From Chitinophaga solisilvae (GTDB taxonomy: Bacteria > Bacteroidota > Bacteroidia > Chitinophagales > Chitinophagaceae), in contig NZ_JAABOK010000001.1 of the NCBI RefSeq assembly GCF_009928525.1, forward strand, positions 682,001-746,000: 64,000 nt of DNA. The letters are read 5' to 3'. A program made the translations under genes and the position numbers. The notes beneath the pieces were generated by a model. It saw only the letters and a list, made by a program, of their open reading frames with translations. It had not been told where the DNA came from and ran no database searches. Of the stretch, positions 24,542-33,853 are shown one piece after another. Every line of letters starts with the position of its first letter. Positions within the stretch are counted from its first letter, which is position 1.

Positions 24542-27500
24542 ATGTCAGACCAGTCTTTTAGGAAAATTACCAAACTCCTCGTTGCCAACCGCGGCGAAAT
24601 TGCGGTACGCGTGCTCCGGGCCGCTGCCGAGCTGCGGATCCGTACCATTGCGGTGTTTACCTACGAGGACCGTTACTCGCTGCACCGGTATAAGGCTGAC
24701 GAAGCCTATCAGATAGGAAAAGATGATGACCCGCTCAAGCCCTACCTCGATATAGAAGGGCTGATTAATCTTGCTAAGTCCCAGGAGGTGGATGCTATTC
24801 ACCCAGGGTACGGTTTCCTGAGTGAGAACGTTCAGTTTGCCCGCCGCTGCCGGGAGGAAGGTATCATCTTTATCGGCCCTTCTCCGGAAATTATGGCTCA
24901 GCTGGGAGATAAGGTGGCTGCTAAAATACTGGCGCGGGAAGCTGACGTACCGCTGATAGAAGACAGCCGCGTACCGCTGACGGATGTGCCTACTGTTATT
25001 GCGGAAGCAAATCGTATAGGGTTTCCCGTTATGCTGAAGGCCGCCTCCGGCGGCGGAGGCCGAGGCATGCGGATGGTGGCTGATGCATCCGCACTGGAAC
25101 GCGCTTTCCTGGAAGCCCGCAGCGAAGCGGCCAAAGCCTTTGGTGATGATACCATTTTTATAGAGAAGTTCATTGAAGAACCCAAACATATAGAAGTACA
25201 GCTGATGGGCGACCAGCACGGCAATATCGTACACCTTTATGAACGCGACTGCTCCGTGCAGCGCCGTTTTCAGAAGGTAGTGGAAATAGCCCCGGCGCCC
25301 AACCTGCCGCAACACACCCGTGAAAAGCTCTATGAATATGCCCTGCGGCTGGCGCATAAGGTAAAGTTCAACAATGTGGGTACCGTAGAGTTCCTGGTAG
25401 ACAGGAAACACCATATTTATTTTATTGAAGTCAACCCCCGCATACAGGTAGAACATACCGTCACCGAAGAAGTGACCGGGATTGATATTGTCCGCTCCCA
25501 GATCCTGATAGCCCAGGGACACCGGCTGTCGGATCCGGAGATCTTCCTGAAAGGGCAGGAAGACGTACACCTGAACGGCTATGCGATTCAGTGCCGCATT
25601 ACGACTGAAGATCCGGAGAATAATTTTACGCCTGACTATGGCACTGTGATTGCTTACCGCAATGCCGGCGGCTTTGGAATCCGCCTGGATGAGGGCAGTA
25701 CCTATTCCGGGGTGAAGATTTCTCCTTTCTTTGATTCCATGCTGGTGAAGGTGACGGCCTGGGGCCGTACCCTGTCGGGTGCTGCCGGCCGCCTGCACCG
25801 CACGCTGCGGGAGTTTCGCATCCGGGGTGTAAAGACCAACATCCGCTTTCTCGAAAATGTGATTACCAACGATATATTCCGTAAAGGTAACTGCACCGTG
25901 GCGTTTATCGACCAGCATCCGGAGTTGTTCCGGCTCTCGCAGATCCGCGACAGGGGCACCAAAACGCTGATGTACCTGGCGGATGTGACAGTGAATGGTC
26001 ACCCGGATGTGAAGGAAAAAGATGCCGGGAAAATTTTCAGAACCCCGGCGATACCTTCGTTTGAGCCGCTGCAGCCTTATCCAGCCGGTATGAAGAACCG
26101 GCTGGAGGAAATGGGAAGGGAGGCATTTGTCCGCTGGCTGCGCCATGAAACGCCGGTGTACTTTACCGATACTACTTTCAGGGATGCGCACCAGAGTCTG
26201 CTGGCCACACGGGTACGCACCAGGGATATGCTGGCCGTGGCCGAAGGCTATGCCCGTAATAACCCGCAGTTGTTTTCCATGGAAGTTTGGGGCGGCGCCA
26301 CCTTTGATGTGGCGATGCGTTTCCTGCATGAGTGCCCGTGGCGCCGGTTACAACTGCTGCGCAAAGCCATGCCCAATATGTTGCTGCAGATGCTTTTCCG
26401 CGGGACTAACGCCGTCGGCTACTCGGCATATCCTGAAAACCTGATCGCTGCCTTCATAGAAAAAGCGAGCGAGAACGGCGTGGATATATTCCGGATCTTC
26501 GACTCGCTCAACTGGGTGAAGGCCATGGAGCCGGGTATCCGTATCATACGGGAACGCACCAACGCACTTGCGCAGGCAGCCATCAGCTATACCGGCGATG
26601 TGCTGAAGCCGGCAGGCAATAAATACACCCTGCAGTATTATACTGACCTGGCGCGCCGGTTGGAAGATGCCGGCGCCCATATGCTGGCGGTGAAGGATAT
26701 GGCCGGGCTGCTGAAGCCGGAAGCGGCCACAGTGCTGATCGGCGCGCTGCGGGAGGCAGTGCAGCTTCCGGTGGTGCTGCATACGCATGATACAGCAGGA
26801 GTGCAGGCCGCTACCTATCTCCGGGCGGTGGAGGCAGGTGTAAATGTGGTGGACTGCGCCCTGGCATCGCTGAGCGGGCTGACATCCCAGCCTAACCTGA
26901 ATTCTATGGTGGCCATCCTGGATGGACATCCCCGCAGCCAGCAGATGCAGCTGTCTTCCCTGAATGAATACAGCAACTACTGGGAGGATGTACGTGGTTA
27001 TTATTATCCTTTTGAATCAGATATGAAAGCGGGAACCGCCCAGGTGTATGAAAATGAAATACCTGGCGGACAGTATTCCAACCTGCGCCAGCAGGCGGAA
27101 TCGCTGGGGCTGGGAGATAAGCTGGAGCTTATCAAGCAGAATTATGCGGTGGTGAACCGGTTGTTCGGAGATATTGTTAAGGTGACACCCAGCTCCAAAG
27201 TGGTGGGAGACATGGCGTTGTTTATGACCAGTAATCAGCTGACTGCTGCCGATGTGATGGACCCGCAGCGTAACCTGGCCTTTCCTGATTCGGTAAAGGG
27301 CTTCTTCCGGGGGGACCTGGGAGTGCCTTACGGAGGTTTCCCCGAAGCGCTGCAGCGCATTGTACTGAAAGGGGAGCCGCCCCTTACCGGCAGGCCGGAT
27401 GCACATCTGGCGCCGGTAGATTTTGATGCCGACTTTGCCGCCTTCCAGGAGAAGTATCCGCATGCAGAGTTCCTGGATTACCTGAGCTACCAGATGTTTC

Positions 27501-27997
27501 CGAAGGTCTTTGACGGATATTATCATCATGCCATGGTGTATGGCAATGTGGAAGCCATTCCTACGCCGGCTTTCTTTTACGGGCTGAAGCTGGGAGAAGA
27601 GATGCTGGTAACATTGAGTAAGGGTAAAACGATCATTGTAAAGCTGCTGTATATTCTGCCGGCAGATGAAGACGGTATGCGTACGGTGGTTTTTGAACTG
27701 AATGGTTATACCCGCAGGGTACAGGTGAGAGATAATTCGGTGAAGAGCCTGGTATCTGTCAACCGGAAAGTAACAGATCCGGAGGCGGAGGTGGGCGCAC
27801 CCCTGCAGGGTAAATTATCGAAGGTCCTGGTAGGTGCAGGTGCGAAGGTAACGGCCAATATGCCGCTCTTTATAATTGAGGCCATGAAGATGGAAACTAC
27901 GGTAACGGCTACCCGGAATGGGATCGTCCGGGAGGTGGTTTTACGGGAGGGAAGTATGGTCCGGCAGGATGATCTGGTGCTTTTGCTGGAAAAATGA
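24542..27997 (+). CDS. pyc: Pyruvate carboxylase, 1151 aa
   Basis: Biotin-dependent anaplerotic enzyme forming oxaloacetate from pyruvate, bicarbonate and ATP. The biotin carboxylase domain (about 8-460) has LLVANRGEIAVRVLRAA, the Gly-rich ATP lid KAASGGGGRGMRMV and the motif EVNPRIQVEHTVTEEV. The carboxyltransferase domain (about 535-830) has FTDTTFRDAHQSLLATRVRT and the metal/substrate region THDTAGVQAATYL. The PYC/OADA domain and a C-terminal biotinyl domain with EAMKMETTV (biotinylated Lys near residue 1118) complete the single-chain form. Full length and intact. Confidence 0.97.
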   Translation: MSDQSFRKITKLLVANRGEIAVRVLRAAAELRIRTIAVFTYEDRYSLHRYKADEAYQIGKDDDPLKPYLDIEGLINLAKSQEVDAIHPGYGFLSENVQFARRCREEGIIFIGPSPEIMAQLGDKVAAKILAREADVPLIEDSRVPLTDVPTVIAEANRIGFPVMLKAASGGGGRGMRMVADASALERAFLEARSEAAKAFGDDTIFIEKFIEEPKHIEVQLMGDQHGNIVHLYERDCSVQRRFQKVVEIAPAPNLPQHTREKLYEYALRLAHKVKFNNVGTVEFLVDRKHHIYFIEVNPRIQVEHTVTEEVTGIDIVRSQILIAQGHRLSDPEIFLKGQEDVHLNGYAIQCRITTEDPENNFTPDYGTVIAYRNAGGFGIRLDEGSTYSGVKISPFFDSMLVKVTAWGRTLSGAAGRLHRTLREFRIRGVKTNIRFLENVITNDIFRKGNCTVAFIDQHPELFRLSQIRDRGTKTLMYLADVTVNGHPDVKEKDAGKIFRTPAIPSFEPLQPYPAGMKNRLEEMGREAFVRWLRHETPVYFTDTTFRDAHQSLLATRVRTRDMLAVAEGYARNNPQLFSMEVWGGATFDVAMRFLHECPWRRLQLLRKAMPNMLLQMLFRGTNAVGYSAYPENLIAAFIEKASENGVDIFRIFDSLNWVKAMEPGIRIIRERTNALAQAAISYTGDVLKPAGNKYTLQYYTDLARRLEDAGAHMLAVKDMAGLLKPEAATVLIGALREAVQLPVVLHTHDTAGVQAATYLRAVEAGVNVVDCALASLSGLTSQPNLNSMVAILDGHPRSQQMQLSSLNEYSNYWEDVRGYYYPFESDMKAGTAQVYENEIPGGQYSNLRQQAESLGLGDKLELIKQNYAVVNRLFGDIVKVTPSSKVVGDMALFMTSNQLTAADVMDPQRNLAFPDSVKGFFRGDLGVPYGGFPEALQRIVLKGEPPLTGRPDAHLAPVDFDADFAAFQEKYPHAEFLDYLSYQMFPKVFDGYYHHAMVYGNVEAIPTPAFFYGLKLGEEMLVTLSKGKTIIVKLLYILPADEDGMRTVVFELNGYTRRVQVRDNSVKSLVSVNRKVTDPEAEVGAPLQGKLSKVLVGAGAKVTANMPLFIIEAMKMETTVTATRNGIVREVVLREGSMVRQDDLVLLLEK

Positions 27998-28350
27998 GCT
28001 ACAATAAACGTAATAATTTAAATAGATAGCCACAAAATACTTATAACCAGTTTATTAGATACTATAAAAATACACTGGTTTTTATCATGAAAACGGCCAT
28101 TTCCCAGTATTTTTGCCATTGATTTTCAACATTGTTTTCTGTATTGTCGGAGTAGAAAGTGACAAATGTCTGTTTGTCTTCTGAATTGATTTAAACAAAT
28201 GTCATTATAAATTAAAAATCAATTACTTAAGTGTATAAAATATAACCAACACTCTGATTATTGGCAGCTCCTGAAAAACGCCTGAAAATCTGCGCTAAAA
28301 TCTCCGCTGCATTTCAAATAACCCAATCTCAAATAATCAAATAATCAAAT
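27998..28350. other. AT-rich intergenic region after pyc
   Basis: About 350 bp with no gene. It holds a short inverted repeat GACAAA-TGTCTG-TTTGTC (28161-28178) and, near 28316-28350, TCAAATAA-type repeats (CAATCTCAAATAATCAAATAATC) like the arm units of the palindrome at 6372. The pyc transcript probably ends at the palindrome that follows. Confidence 0.5.
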
Positions 28351-28425
28351 AACCGAATCTGGTAAACATAAAAAACGGCGGCTTGTGAAACAAGCCGCCG
28401 TTTTTTATGTTTACCAGATTCGGTT
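28351..28425. terminator. Bidirectional terminator palindrome between pyc and ndk, 35-nt perfect arms
   Basis: Arms 28351-28385 and 28391-28425 are perfect reverse complements with loop TGAAA. The core ACGGCGGCTTG/CAAGCCGCCGT is flanked by A6 and T6, so the inner half is a good intrinsic terminator on either strand; the outer half adds AACCGAATCTGGTAAACAT. The right arm overlaps the ndk stop codon (28424-28426). Confidence 0.92.
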
Positions 28426-28840
28426 AGAATTTCTCCAGACCGCTGAAGAAGAAGTCGCCTTCAATAGCAGCGTTCTCATCAGAGTCGGAACCGTGAACTG
28501 CATTACGGCCGATAGACTCTGCGTATTTTTTACGGATGGTACCTTCTTCTGCGTTGGCAGGGTTGGTAGCGCCGATCAGTTTACGAAAATCTTCTACTGC
28601 ATTTTCTTTTTCCAGGATAGCTGCTACAATGTGGCCGCTGCTCATGAATTCTACCAGTTCGCCGTAGAAAGGTCTTTCTTTATGCACTGCATAAAATTCG
28701 CCTGCTTTAGCGGCAGATAACTGTGTCATTTTCATAGCTACGATGCGGAAGCCGGCAGCGTTGATCATGTTCAGGATGCCACCAATATGCCCGTTTGCAA
28801 CTGCATCAGGCTTAATCATTGTAAAGGTTCTGTTGCTCAT
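28424..28840 (-). CDS. ndk: Nucleoside diphosphate kinase, 138 aa
   Basis: Transfers gamma phosphate from ATP to NDPs through a phosphohistidine. The N-terminus [18 protein letters not shown] is typical; the catalytic His lies in NAVHGSDS (near residue 115). The length is normal for bacterial Ndk. Convergent with pyc across the perfect palindrome; divergent from nrnA. A Bacteroidota promoter lies just upstream. Confidence 0.97.
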   Translation of the reverse strand: MSNRTFTMIKPDAVANGHIGGILNMINAAGFRIVAMKMTQLSAAKAGEFYAVHKERPFYGELVEFMSSGHIVAAILEKENAVEDFRKLIGATNPANAEEGTIRKKYAESIGRNAVHGSDSDENAAIEGDFFFSGLEKF

Positions 28841-28872
28841 ATATGTATTATTCCGAATTACTGATTAGGCCG

Positions 28873-28903
28873 CAAAAGTAATTACATTTTCTTTAGTAGT
28901 AAA
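28873..28903 (-). promoter_or_regulatory. Promoter of ndk
   Basis: On the minus strand TTTA (28903-28900), a spacer of exactly 19 bp and TACTTTTG (28880-28873) match the Bacteroidota consensus, with one mismatch at -33. The start point is expected about 25-30 bp before ATG 28840. Confidence 0.65.
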
Positions 28904-29004
28904 AAATTTTGAAATTCTGCCCCAAATAAAGATCTTCGCACTTCGTTTTCTGTCACAAACTATTGGTTGTGATTTGATATTACTCTTAACTTTACAGTAT
29001 TTGA

Positions 29005-30009
29005 ATGAAGTCGATTGCGGAAATTAAACCATTACTGGAAAGCCCTAAAAAAGTGGTTATCACGATGCACCAGAAACCGGATGCCGATGCAATGGGGTCG
29101 TCTCTGGCACTATACCACTACCTGATTCAGAAAGGGCACCAGGTAACCGTAATATCACCTACCAATTTCCCGGATTTTTTGAAATGGATGCCCGGCGCGG
29201 ATGGTGTCATTGATTTTGAATCCTCCAATGACCGCGCCATGGAAGCGCTGAAAGGCATTGAGCTGCTTTTCTGTCTGGACTTCAACGCCCTGTACCGGAC
29301 CAAAAACATGGCGCCCTACCTGGAAAAGCTGGATTGCATCAAAATCATGATAGATCATCACCTGGAGCCACAACCGGGGTTTGACTACGGCGTTTCTGAC
29401 ACCACTGCCAGCTCCACGGCACAATTAGTTTACGAAACTATTTATATATTAGGGGATGAGAAGTATATTAACCTGGAAATAGCCCAGTGTATCTATGCCG
29501 GTACGGTAACAGACACAGGTTCTTTCCGCTTCGCATCTACCAATGCCAAAGTACACCGTATGGTGGCGGATCTGATGGACAGAGGGCTGAAACATGAAGT
29601 CATTCATCAGGCGATCTATGACAACTTCCTGGAAAACCGCCTGCGCTTCCTGGGACATAGCCTGCTTAACCGCATGGAAGTATTCTATGAATATAATACT
29701 GCCATGATGGCCATTCCGTATACAGACCTGAAAAGGTTTGACCTGCAGACGGGAGATACCGAAGGGCTGGTTAACTTCCTGTTATCCATCCAGGGTATTA
29801 AAATGGCGGCACTGATTATAGACCGGAATGTGGAGGTAAAACTCTCGTTCCGCTCCAAAGGCAACTTTGATGTGAACACCTTCGCCCGTAAATATTTTGA
29901 TGGCGGCGGTCACTTCAATGCTTCCGGTGGCAGAAGCACCGACCCCCTGGAAAAAACCGTAGGCCGGTTTATCAGGGCTGTTGAGGAAAACGAAGAACTG
30001 TTACAATAA
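29005..30009 (+). CDS. nrnA: NrnA-like DHH/DHHA1 phosphoesterase, 334 aa
   Basis: Degrades nanoRNA and 3'-phosphoadenosine 5'-phosphate, and some relatives cleave pApA, the product of c-di-AMP hydrolysis. The metal motifs are visible: DADAMGSSLALYHYL, the DHH motif MIDHHLEP, a further Asp in TVTDTGSFRF, and the DHHA1 end GGGHFNASGG. Full length. The gene is followed at 32 bp by the FKBP lipoprotein. The c-di-AMP synthase gene lies within 3 kb, but in a different operon. Confidence 0.9.
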   Translation: MKSIAEIKPLLESPKKVVITMHQKPDADAMGSSLALYHYLIQKGHQVTVISPTNFPDFLKWMPGADGVIDFESSNDRAMEALKGIELLFCLDFNALYRTKNMAPYLEKLDCIKIMIDHHLEPQPGFDYGVSDTTASSTAQLVYETIYILGDEKYINLEIAQCIYAGTVTDTGSFRFASTNAKVHRMVADLMDRGLKHEVIHQAIYDNFLENRLRFLGHSLLNRMEVFYEYNTAMMAIPYTDLKRFDLQTGDTEGLVNFLLSIQGIKMAALIIDRNVEVKLSFRSKGNFDVNTFARKYFDGGGHFNASGGRSTDPLEKTVGRFIRAVEENEELLQ

Positions 30010-30041
30010 TAGCCAAGTATATCAACTACTAATACAATCAA

Positions 30042-30920
30042 ATGAAAAAAAACAATCAGTTATTAGTTGCAGCGTTCGGCTTACTCATAGCCAGCTGCGG
30101 AACAGGTGTGAAAAAAACACCTGGCGGTATTGAATATATCGTTCACAAATCCGGCAGCGGAGCACAACTGAAGCTGGGAGATACTGCCCTCATGAATGTA
30201 ACCCAGCGTATCAATGACTCCATACTGGGTGAATCCCGTAAAATCGTTGGCGCTCCCATTCCGGTGCTGATTTCCAAACCTCAGAACAAATACGATCTGA
30301 TGGAAGGCCTGGCACTTCTGCATGAAGGCGATAGCGCTACTTTCGTTATTCCATGGGATTCATTACCTGCTAACGAACGTCCTCCTTTCGGTAAAAAAGG
30401 CGATAAGCTGAAAATCACTTTCTCTGTGGAAAACAGATTCTCTGCTGCCAACCAGAAAGAAAAGGATGAAAAAGGTATCAAAGAATACCTGGACAAAAAC
30501 AAAATCAACGCTACCAAAAACGCTGAAGGCGTTTATGTGGCTGTAACCCAGGAAGGTACCGGCAGCACCCCTAATCCGGGCGATACCGTTTACGTTCATT
30601 ATACTGGTAAACTGACTTCCGGTAAAGTGTTTGATTCCAGCCAGGATTCTACCCTGCGCCCAGGTATGCCTTTAGAGCCAATCAAATTCCCTATCGGCCG
30701 TGGTTTCGTTATCAAAGGCTGGGATGCTGGTTTAAGCGGCCTGAAAAAAGGTTCCAAAGCTACCCTCGTAATCCCGTCCACACTGGCTTACGGTTTACAG
30801 GGAAGTCCTCCGGCAATTCCTGCCAACTCTATCCTGGTATTTGATGTACAACTGGTAGATATTAAGGCAGGCGCACCTGAAGCTCCAGCTCCGGCAGCTC
30901 CGGCTCCTGCTAAAAAATAG
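30042..30920 (+). CDS. FKBP-type peptidyl-prolyl isomerase lipoprotein, two FKBP-like domains, 292 aa
   Basis: Extracytoplasmic proline isomerase/chaperone. Lipobox IASC puts the lipid on Cys19. An N-terminal degenerate FKBP-like domain (about 28-130) is followed by a charged helix (EKDEKGIKEYLDKNKI) and a canonical FKBP domain (about 160-280) with VYVHYTGKLTSGKVFDSS, GRGFVIKGWDAGLSGLKKGSK and IPSTLAYG. A Pro/Ala-rich tail (APAPAAPAPAKK) ends the protein. Likely outer-membrane anchored. It terminates at a long palindrome shared with the convergent DCC gene. Confidence 0.95.
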   Translation: MKKNNQLLVAAFGLLIASCGTGVKKTPGGIEYIVHKSGSGAQLKLGDTALMNVTQRINDSILGESRKIVGAPIPVLISKPQNKYDLMEGLALLHEGDSATFVIPWDSLPANERPPFGKKGDKLKITFSVENRFSAANQKEKDEKGIKEYLDKNKINATKNAEGVYVAVTQEGTGSTPNPGDTVYVHYTGKLTSGKVFDSSQDSTLRPGMPLEPIKFPIGRGFVIKGWDAGLSGLKKGSKATLVIPSTLAYGLQGSPPAIPANSILVFDVQLVDIKAGAPEAPAPAAPAPAKK

Positions 30921-30932
30921 ATTGAGTAAAGC

Positions 30933-31059
30933 AATTACGAATTACGAATTGCGAATTACGAATTACGAATAAAGAGCGAAGACCTAAGCGGATACTGAAA
31001 AGTATGATCGCTTAGGTCTTCGCTCTTTATTCGTAATTCGCAATTCGTAATTCGTAATT
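30933..31059. repeat. AATTACG-type long inverted repeat with one extra heptamer in the left arm
   Basis: Right arm 31009-31059 matches the left arm 30933-30990 except that the left arm carries one additional AATTACG unit (five heptamers against four). The inner arm is AAAGAGCGAAGACCTAAGCG. The loop GATACTGAAAAGTATGAT itself folds. It lies between convergent genes, 12 bp after the FKBP stop and directly abutting the DCC stop codon. Confidence 0.97.
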
Positions 31060-31458
31060 TCAAACAAACCTGTTTCTCACCTCGGCTGTCGGCACCATAC
31101 AACTGTCTCTTTTACCGAACCACCGGTAGCGGTTGCGGGCAATCAGGGTGTATACCGGGTCCCGGATAAAGGGAGGGATAATCATAAAACCATACAGCAG
31201 CTGCCAGGGAAAGGAGAGCCTGCGGGCTACCCGCAGCGCCGCCGTACTTTTCGTATAGGCCTTTCCGTTTTCAATCAGCACAAAAGACGCCATCTCCGTA
31301 ACGGGGAAGTGGTACTGCGCCGCCAGGGAAGAGGCGGTACCGGACTGCAACGGCGCAAACCGGAAATACCCCTGCCGGTCATGACGGATCACGAAGTTGA
31401 TACTGGCATTGCAGAAATTGCAAACCCCGTCAAATAATATGATGGCATGTGCTTGCAT
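31060..31458 (-). CDS. DCC-family (DUF393) thiol-disulfide oxidoreductase-like protein, 132 aa
   Basis: Carries the DCC signature LFDGVCNFCNASINFVIRHD (DxxCxxC near residue 10), a thioredoxin-like predicted redox pair, and the second conserved block RFAPLQSG. The cellular role of this family is unknown. The start codon is 15 bp downstream of the cdaA stop on the same strand, so it is the last gene of the folP-cdaA unit. Full length. Confidence 0.9.
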   Translation of the reverse strand: MQAHAIILFDGVCNFCNASINFVIRHDRQGYFRFAPLQSGTASSLAAQYHFPVTEMASFVLIENGKAYTKSTAALRVARRLSFPWQLLYGFMIIPPFIRDPVYTLIARNRYRWFGKRDSCMVPTAEVRNRFV

Positions 31459-31473
31459 TTGTCATGGGTTTAA

Positions 31474-32286
31474 TCAGGCATAACCGTCAATCAGTACTTC
31501 ATAGAGCTTTACCTTCAGGTCTTCCAGGGAAACATCCTGGATCAGGTCACCATCCTGCGCGTAGGAAACAGATCCTCTCTCTTCTGAAACAATGATCGCC
31601 AGATTATCGCTGTGCTCAGTGATACCTACTGCGGAACGGTGCCTTAAACCTATACGGGTGGGCAGGTTCGGGTTTTCGGATACCGGCAGGATTACTTTGG
31701 CAGCCAGTATCTTATTGCCTACAATAATCAGGGCGCCGTCGTGCAGCGGGCTATGTTTTTCAAAAATACTTTCTATCAGTTTGGAGCTTACGTTACCGTC
31801 GATATTAATGCTGGAGGCAGAATCAAACTTCAGGCGGTACGTAGTGGCAATTACTATCAGTGCGCCGGTGCGGGTGGCCTGCATGCGGCTGATGGCTACA
31901 ATGATTTCATTGATAATATTTTCTTCTTCCTTGTAGCTTTTAAATTTGTCGGGCAGAAACAGCTTACTCAGGAAGCTGTCTTTACTCAGCGGTGTTTTCT
32001 TTCCTAATACCAGCAGGAACTTCCGTATCTCCGGCTGAAAGATAATGATGATAGCGATGATACCTACATTGATAAAATTCTGGAGGATGTTGGTCAGAAT
32101 CGGCATCTGCAGCCATCTTACCAGGAAATAGGTGATGTAAACCATCAGCAGGCCCACAAAAATATTGAAGGCAAGGCTGCCTTTTAATAAGCGGTATAAT
32201 TGTATAATCAGAAATATTACTATCAGCAGATCCAGTGCGTTGAGCCATCGGAACTCATATCCATATAATTCTATTACTTCCTTCAT
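31474..32286 (-). CDS. cdaA: Diadenylate cyclase CdaA (DisA_N domain), 270 aa
   Basis: Synthesises c-di-AMP from two ATP at the inner membrane. Three N-terminal helices (about residues 15-85) are followed by the DAC domain (about 115-265) with the catalytic motifs SPLHDGALIIV and GLRHRSAVGITE and the upstream RTGALIVI. The gene is downstream of folP by 20 bp, an arrangement common in Bacteroidota. No CdaR-like regulator gene is next to it. The essential second messenger likely controls osmolyte and wall homeostasis. Confidence 0.95.
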   Translation of the reverse strand: MKEVIELYGYEFRWLNALDLLIVIFLIIQLYRLLKGSLAFNIFVGLLMVYITYFLVRWLQMPILTNILQNFINVGIIAIIIIFQPEIRKFLLVLGKKTPLSKDSFLSKLFLPDKFKSYKEEENIINEIIVAISRMQATRTGALIVIATTYRLKFDSASSINIDGNVSSKLIESIFEKHSPLHDGALIIVGNKILAAKVILPVSENPNLPTRIGLRHRSAVGITEHSDNLAIIVSEERGSVSYAQDGDLIQDVSLEDLKVKLYEVLIDGYA

Positions 32287-32306
32287 AGTTGTAAAAATAC
32301 TAAGAT

Positions 32307-33170
32307 TTAATTGCCTTTCATTTTCTCTGTAATCCTTACTGCTTCTACAGCAGCTTTAACGTCATGTACTCTCAGGATATGTGTGCCTTTCTGTAATGCG
32401 ATAGTATTCAGTACGGTCGTGCCATTGAGTGCGTCTGCCGGTGTGATGTCCAGCAGTCTGTATATCATTGATTTCCTGGAGATGCCTGTCAGTACAGGAA
32501 CGCCCAGTATTTCCCGGAAGAGGTGCAGCTCCTGCAGGAGGGCATAATTATGCTCCAGTGTTTTACCGAACCCGAATCCGGGATCGGCAATAAAATCGCG
32601 TATGCCTGCTGCACGGCATACGGTCAGTTTCTGTACGAGGTAGTCCAGCACTTCCTGTACAACATTGTTGTAATGCGGCTGTTGTTGCATGGTGGCGGGC
32701 TTTCCCTGCATATGCATGGCGATGTAGGGCGCCTGCAGCTTACCGGCTACCGGTATCATATCCGGATCCAGGTCGCCGGCGCTGATATCGTTGATGATAG
32801 CGGCTCCGGCCAGGATGGTTTTCTCTGCTACGGCGGCATACCACGTATCAATGGAAAGGATGGCTTCCGGGTAATGGTTCAGGATGGCGTGTATAGCCGG
32901 CAGCAGCCGGTCCAGCTCCTCAGCTGCCCCGATCAGCGTGGCCCCCGGCCTGGTGCTCTGTGCGCCCAGATCCAGTATGGCAGCGCCTTCCTGCAGATGT
33001 TGCCCTGCCTTCTCTACAATCTGGTGCAGGCCATGCGTGCGGCTGCCGGCATAAAACGAGTCGTCTGTAACATTGATGATGCCCATGACGACCGGCCTGG
33101 CCAGCGACAGTAAATGTCCCCTGCAGTTGATGGATGGTGCTGTGAAAGTATTGCTCTGATATGGTTCCAT
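32307..33170 (-). CDS. folP: Dihydropteroate synthase, 287 aa
   Basis: Condenses 6-hydroxymethyl-7,8-dihydropterin pyrophosphate with p-aminobenzoate in folate synthesis; sulfonamide target. Motifs in order: MGIINVTDDSFYAGSRTH (normally NVTPDSF), LDLGAQSTRPGA, SIDTWYAAVAEKTILAGA, INDISAGD, IAMHMQGKPATMQ, FIADPGFGFGKTLEHNY, VLTGISRKSMIYRLL and the C-terminal LRVHDVKAAVEA. The loop has DDSF in place of PDSF. Heads the minus-strand operon with cdaA and the DCC gene; divergent from DUF1599. Confidence 0.96.
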   Translation of the reverse strand: MEPYQSNTFTAPSINCRGHLLSLARPVVMGIINVTDDSFYAGSRTHGLHQIVEKAGQHLQEGAAILDLGAQSTRPGATLIGAAEELDRLLPAIHAILNHYPEAILSIDTWYAAVAEKTILAGAAIINDISAGDLDPDMIPVAGKLQAPYIAMHMQGKPATMQQQPHYNNVVQEVLDYLVQKLTVCRAAGIRDFIADPGFGFGKTLEHNYALLQELHLFREILGVPVLTGISRKSMIYRLLDITPADALNGTTVLNTIALQKGTHILRVHDVKAAVEAVRITEKMKGN

Positions 33171-33270
33171 TTAATGATTTAATCCTTATTTTGCTATGCA
33201 ATTTAAATTAATAAGCTATTAACCATCTGTAATTATTTTAAATTGCGGTTTAATTATTATAAAAGGGGAC

Positions 33271-33807
33271 ATGAATACACAAGGGCAATATGAAGCCGCT
33301 GTAGCGGGATGTAAGGACATTTTCATCAAGAAGACCAAAGATTACGGGACTTCCTGGCGCGTATTACGCCCGGTTTCCGTAGTGGACCAGATCTTCATCA
33401 AAGCACAACGCATCCGCAACATACAGGAAATCGGCGTGCAAAAGGTAGATGATAATATCGAAGGTGAGTTCAAAGGAATTGTTAATTATGGTATCATTGG
33501 ACTCATCCAGATGGAACAGCACGGTAACCCCTATACGGACTTACCGGTAGAAGAGGTGGACCGCCTTTATAATAAATACGCCAGCCATGTAAAGGAAGTG
33601 ATGGAAGCCAAAAATCACGACTATGGCGAAGCATGGAGAGATATGAGCCAGGAATCCTTTGTGGACCTCATTCTTACCAAACTGCTGCGCATTAAACAGA
33701 TTCTGCGCAACCAGGGCAAAACGCTGATATCAGAAGGTATCGATGCCAACTACGTTGATATTATCAACTACGCATTGTTTGCCCTGATTAAAATCAGTGA
33801 GGCATAA
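33271..33807 (+). CDS. DUF1599 protein with an internal duplication, 178 aa
   Basis: Two DUF1599 repeats (about residues 5-85 and 100-178). Each has KxxDYGxxW (TKDYGTSWRVL and NHDYGEAWRDM), a segment with VDxIxxKxxRIxxI, and a terminal NYxxxxLIxx (IVNYGIIGLIQ and IINYALFALIK). Pfam relates DUF1599 to nucleotide-modification-associated proteins, but in Bacteroidota it is usually next to the BT_3928/DoxX gene, as here. Function unknown. The following membrane protein starts 46 bp after the stop. Confidence 0.93.
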   Translation: MNTQGQYEAAVAGCKDIFIKKTKDYGTSWRVLRPVSVVDQIFIKAQRIRNIQEIGVQKVDDNIEGEFKGIVNYGIIGLIQMEQHGNPYTDLPVEEVDRLYNKYASHVKEVMEAKNHDYGEAWRDMSQESFVDLILTKLLRIKQILRNQGKTLISEGIDANYVDIINYALFALIKISEA

Positions 33808-33853
33808 CAACATACAGCAGGAATCAACAATCGCTAAACCATTAAACTATTTT

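Noticed and set aside
24545..26329. A 594-codon open frame antisense to pyruvate carboxylase
   Set aside because: It runs fully within a conserved enzyme gene in a high-GC third-position pattern and shows no domain; typical shadow of a long gene.
28161..28178. Operator-like dyad GACAAA-TGTCTG-TTTGTC
   Set aside because: Arms of 6 bp in an AT-rich region, no partner box and no start codon nearby; chance is likely.
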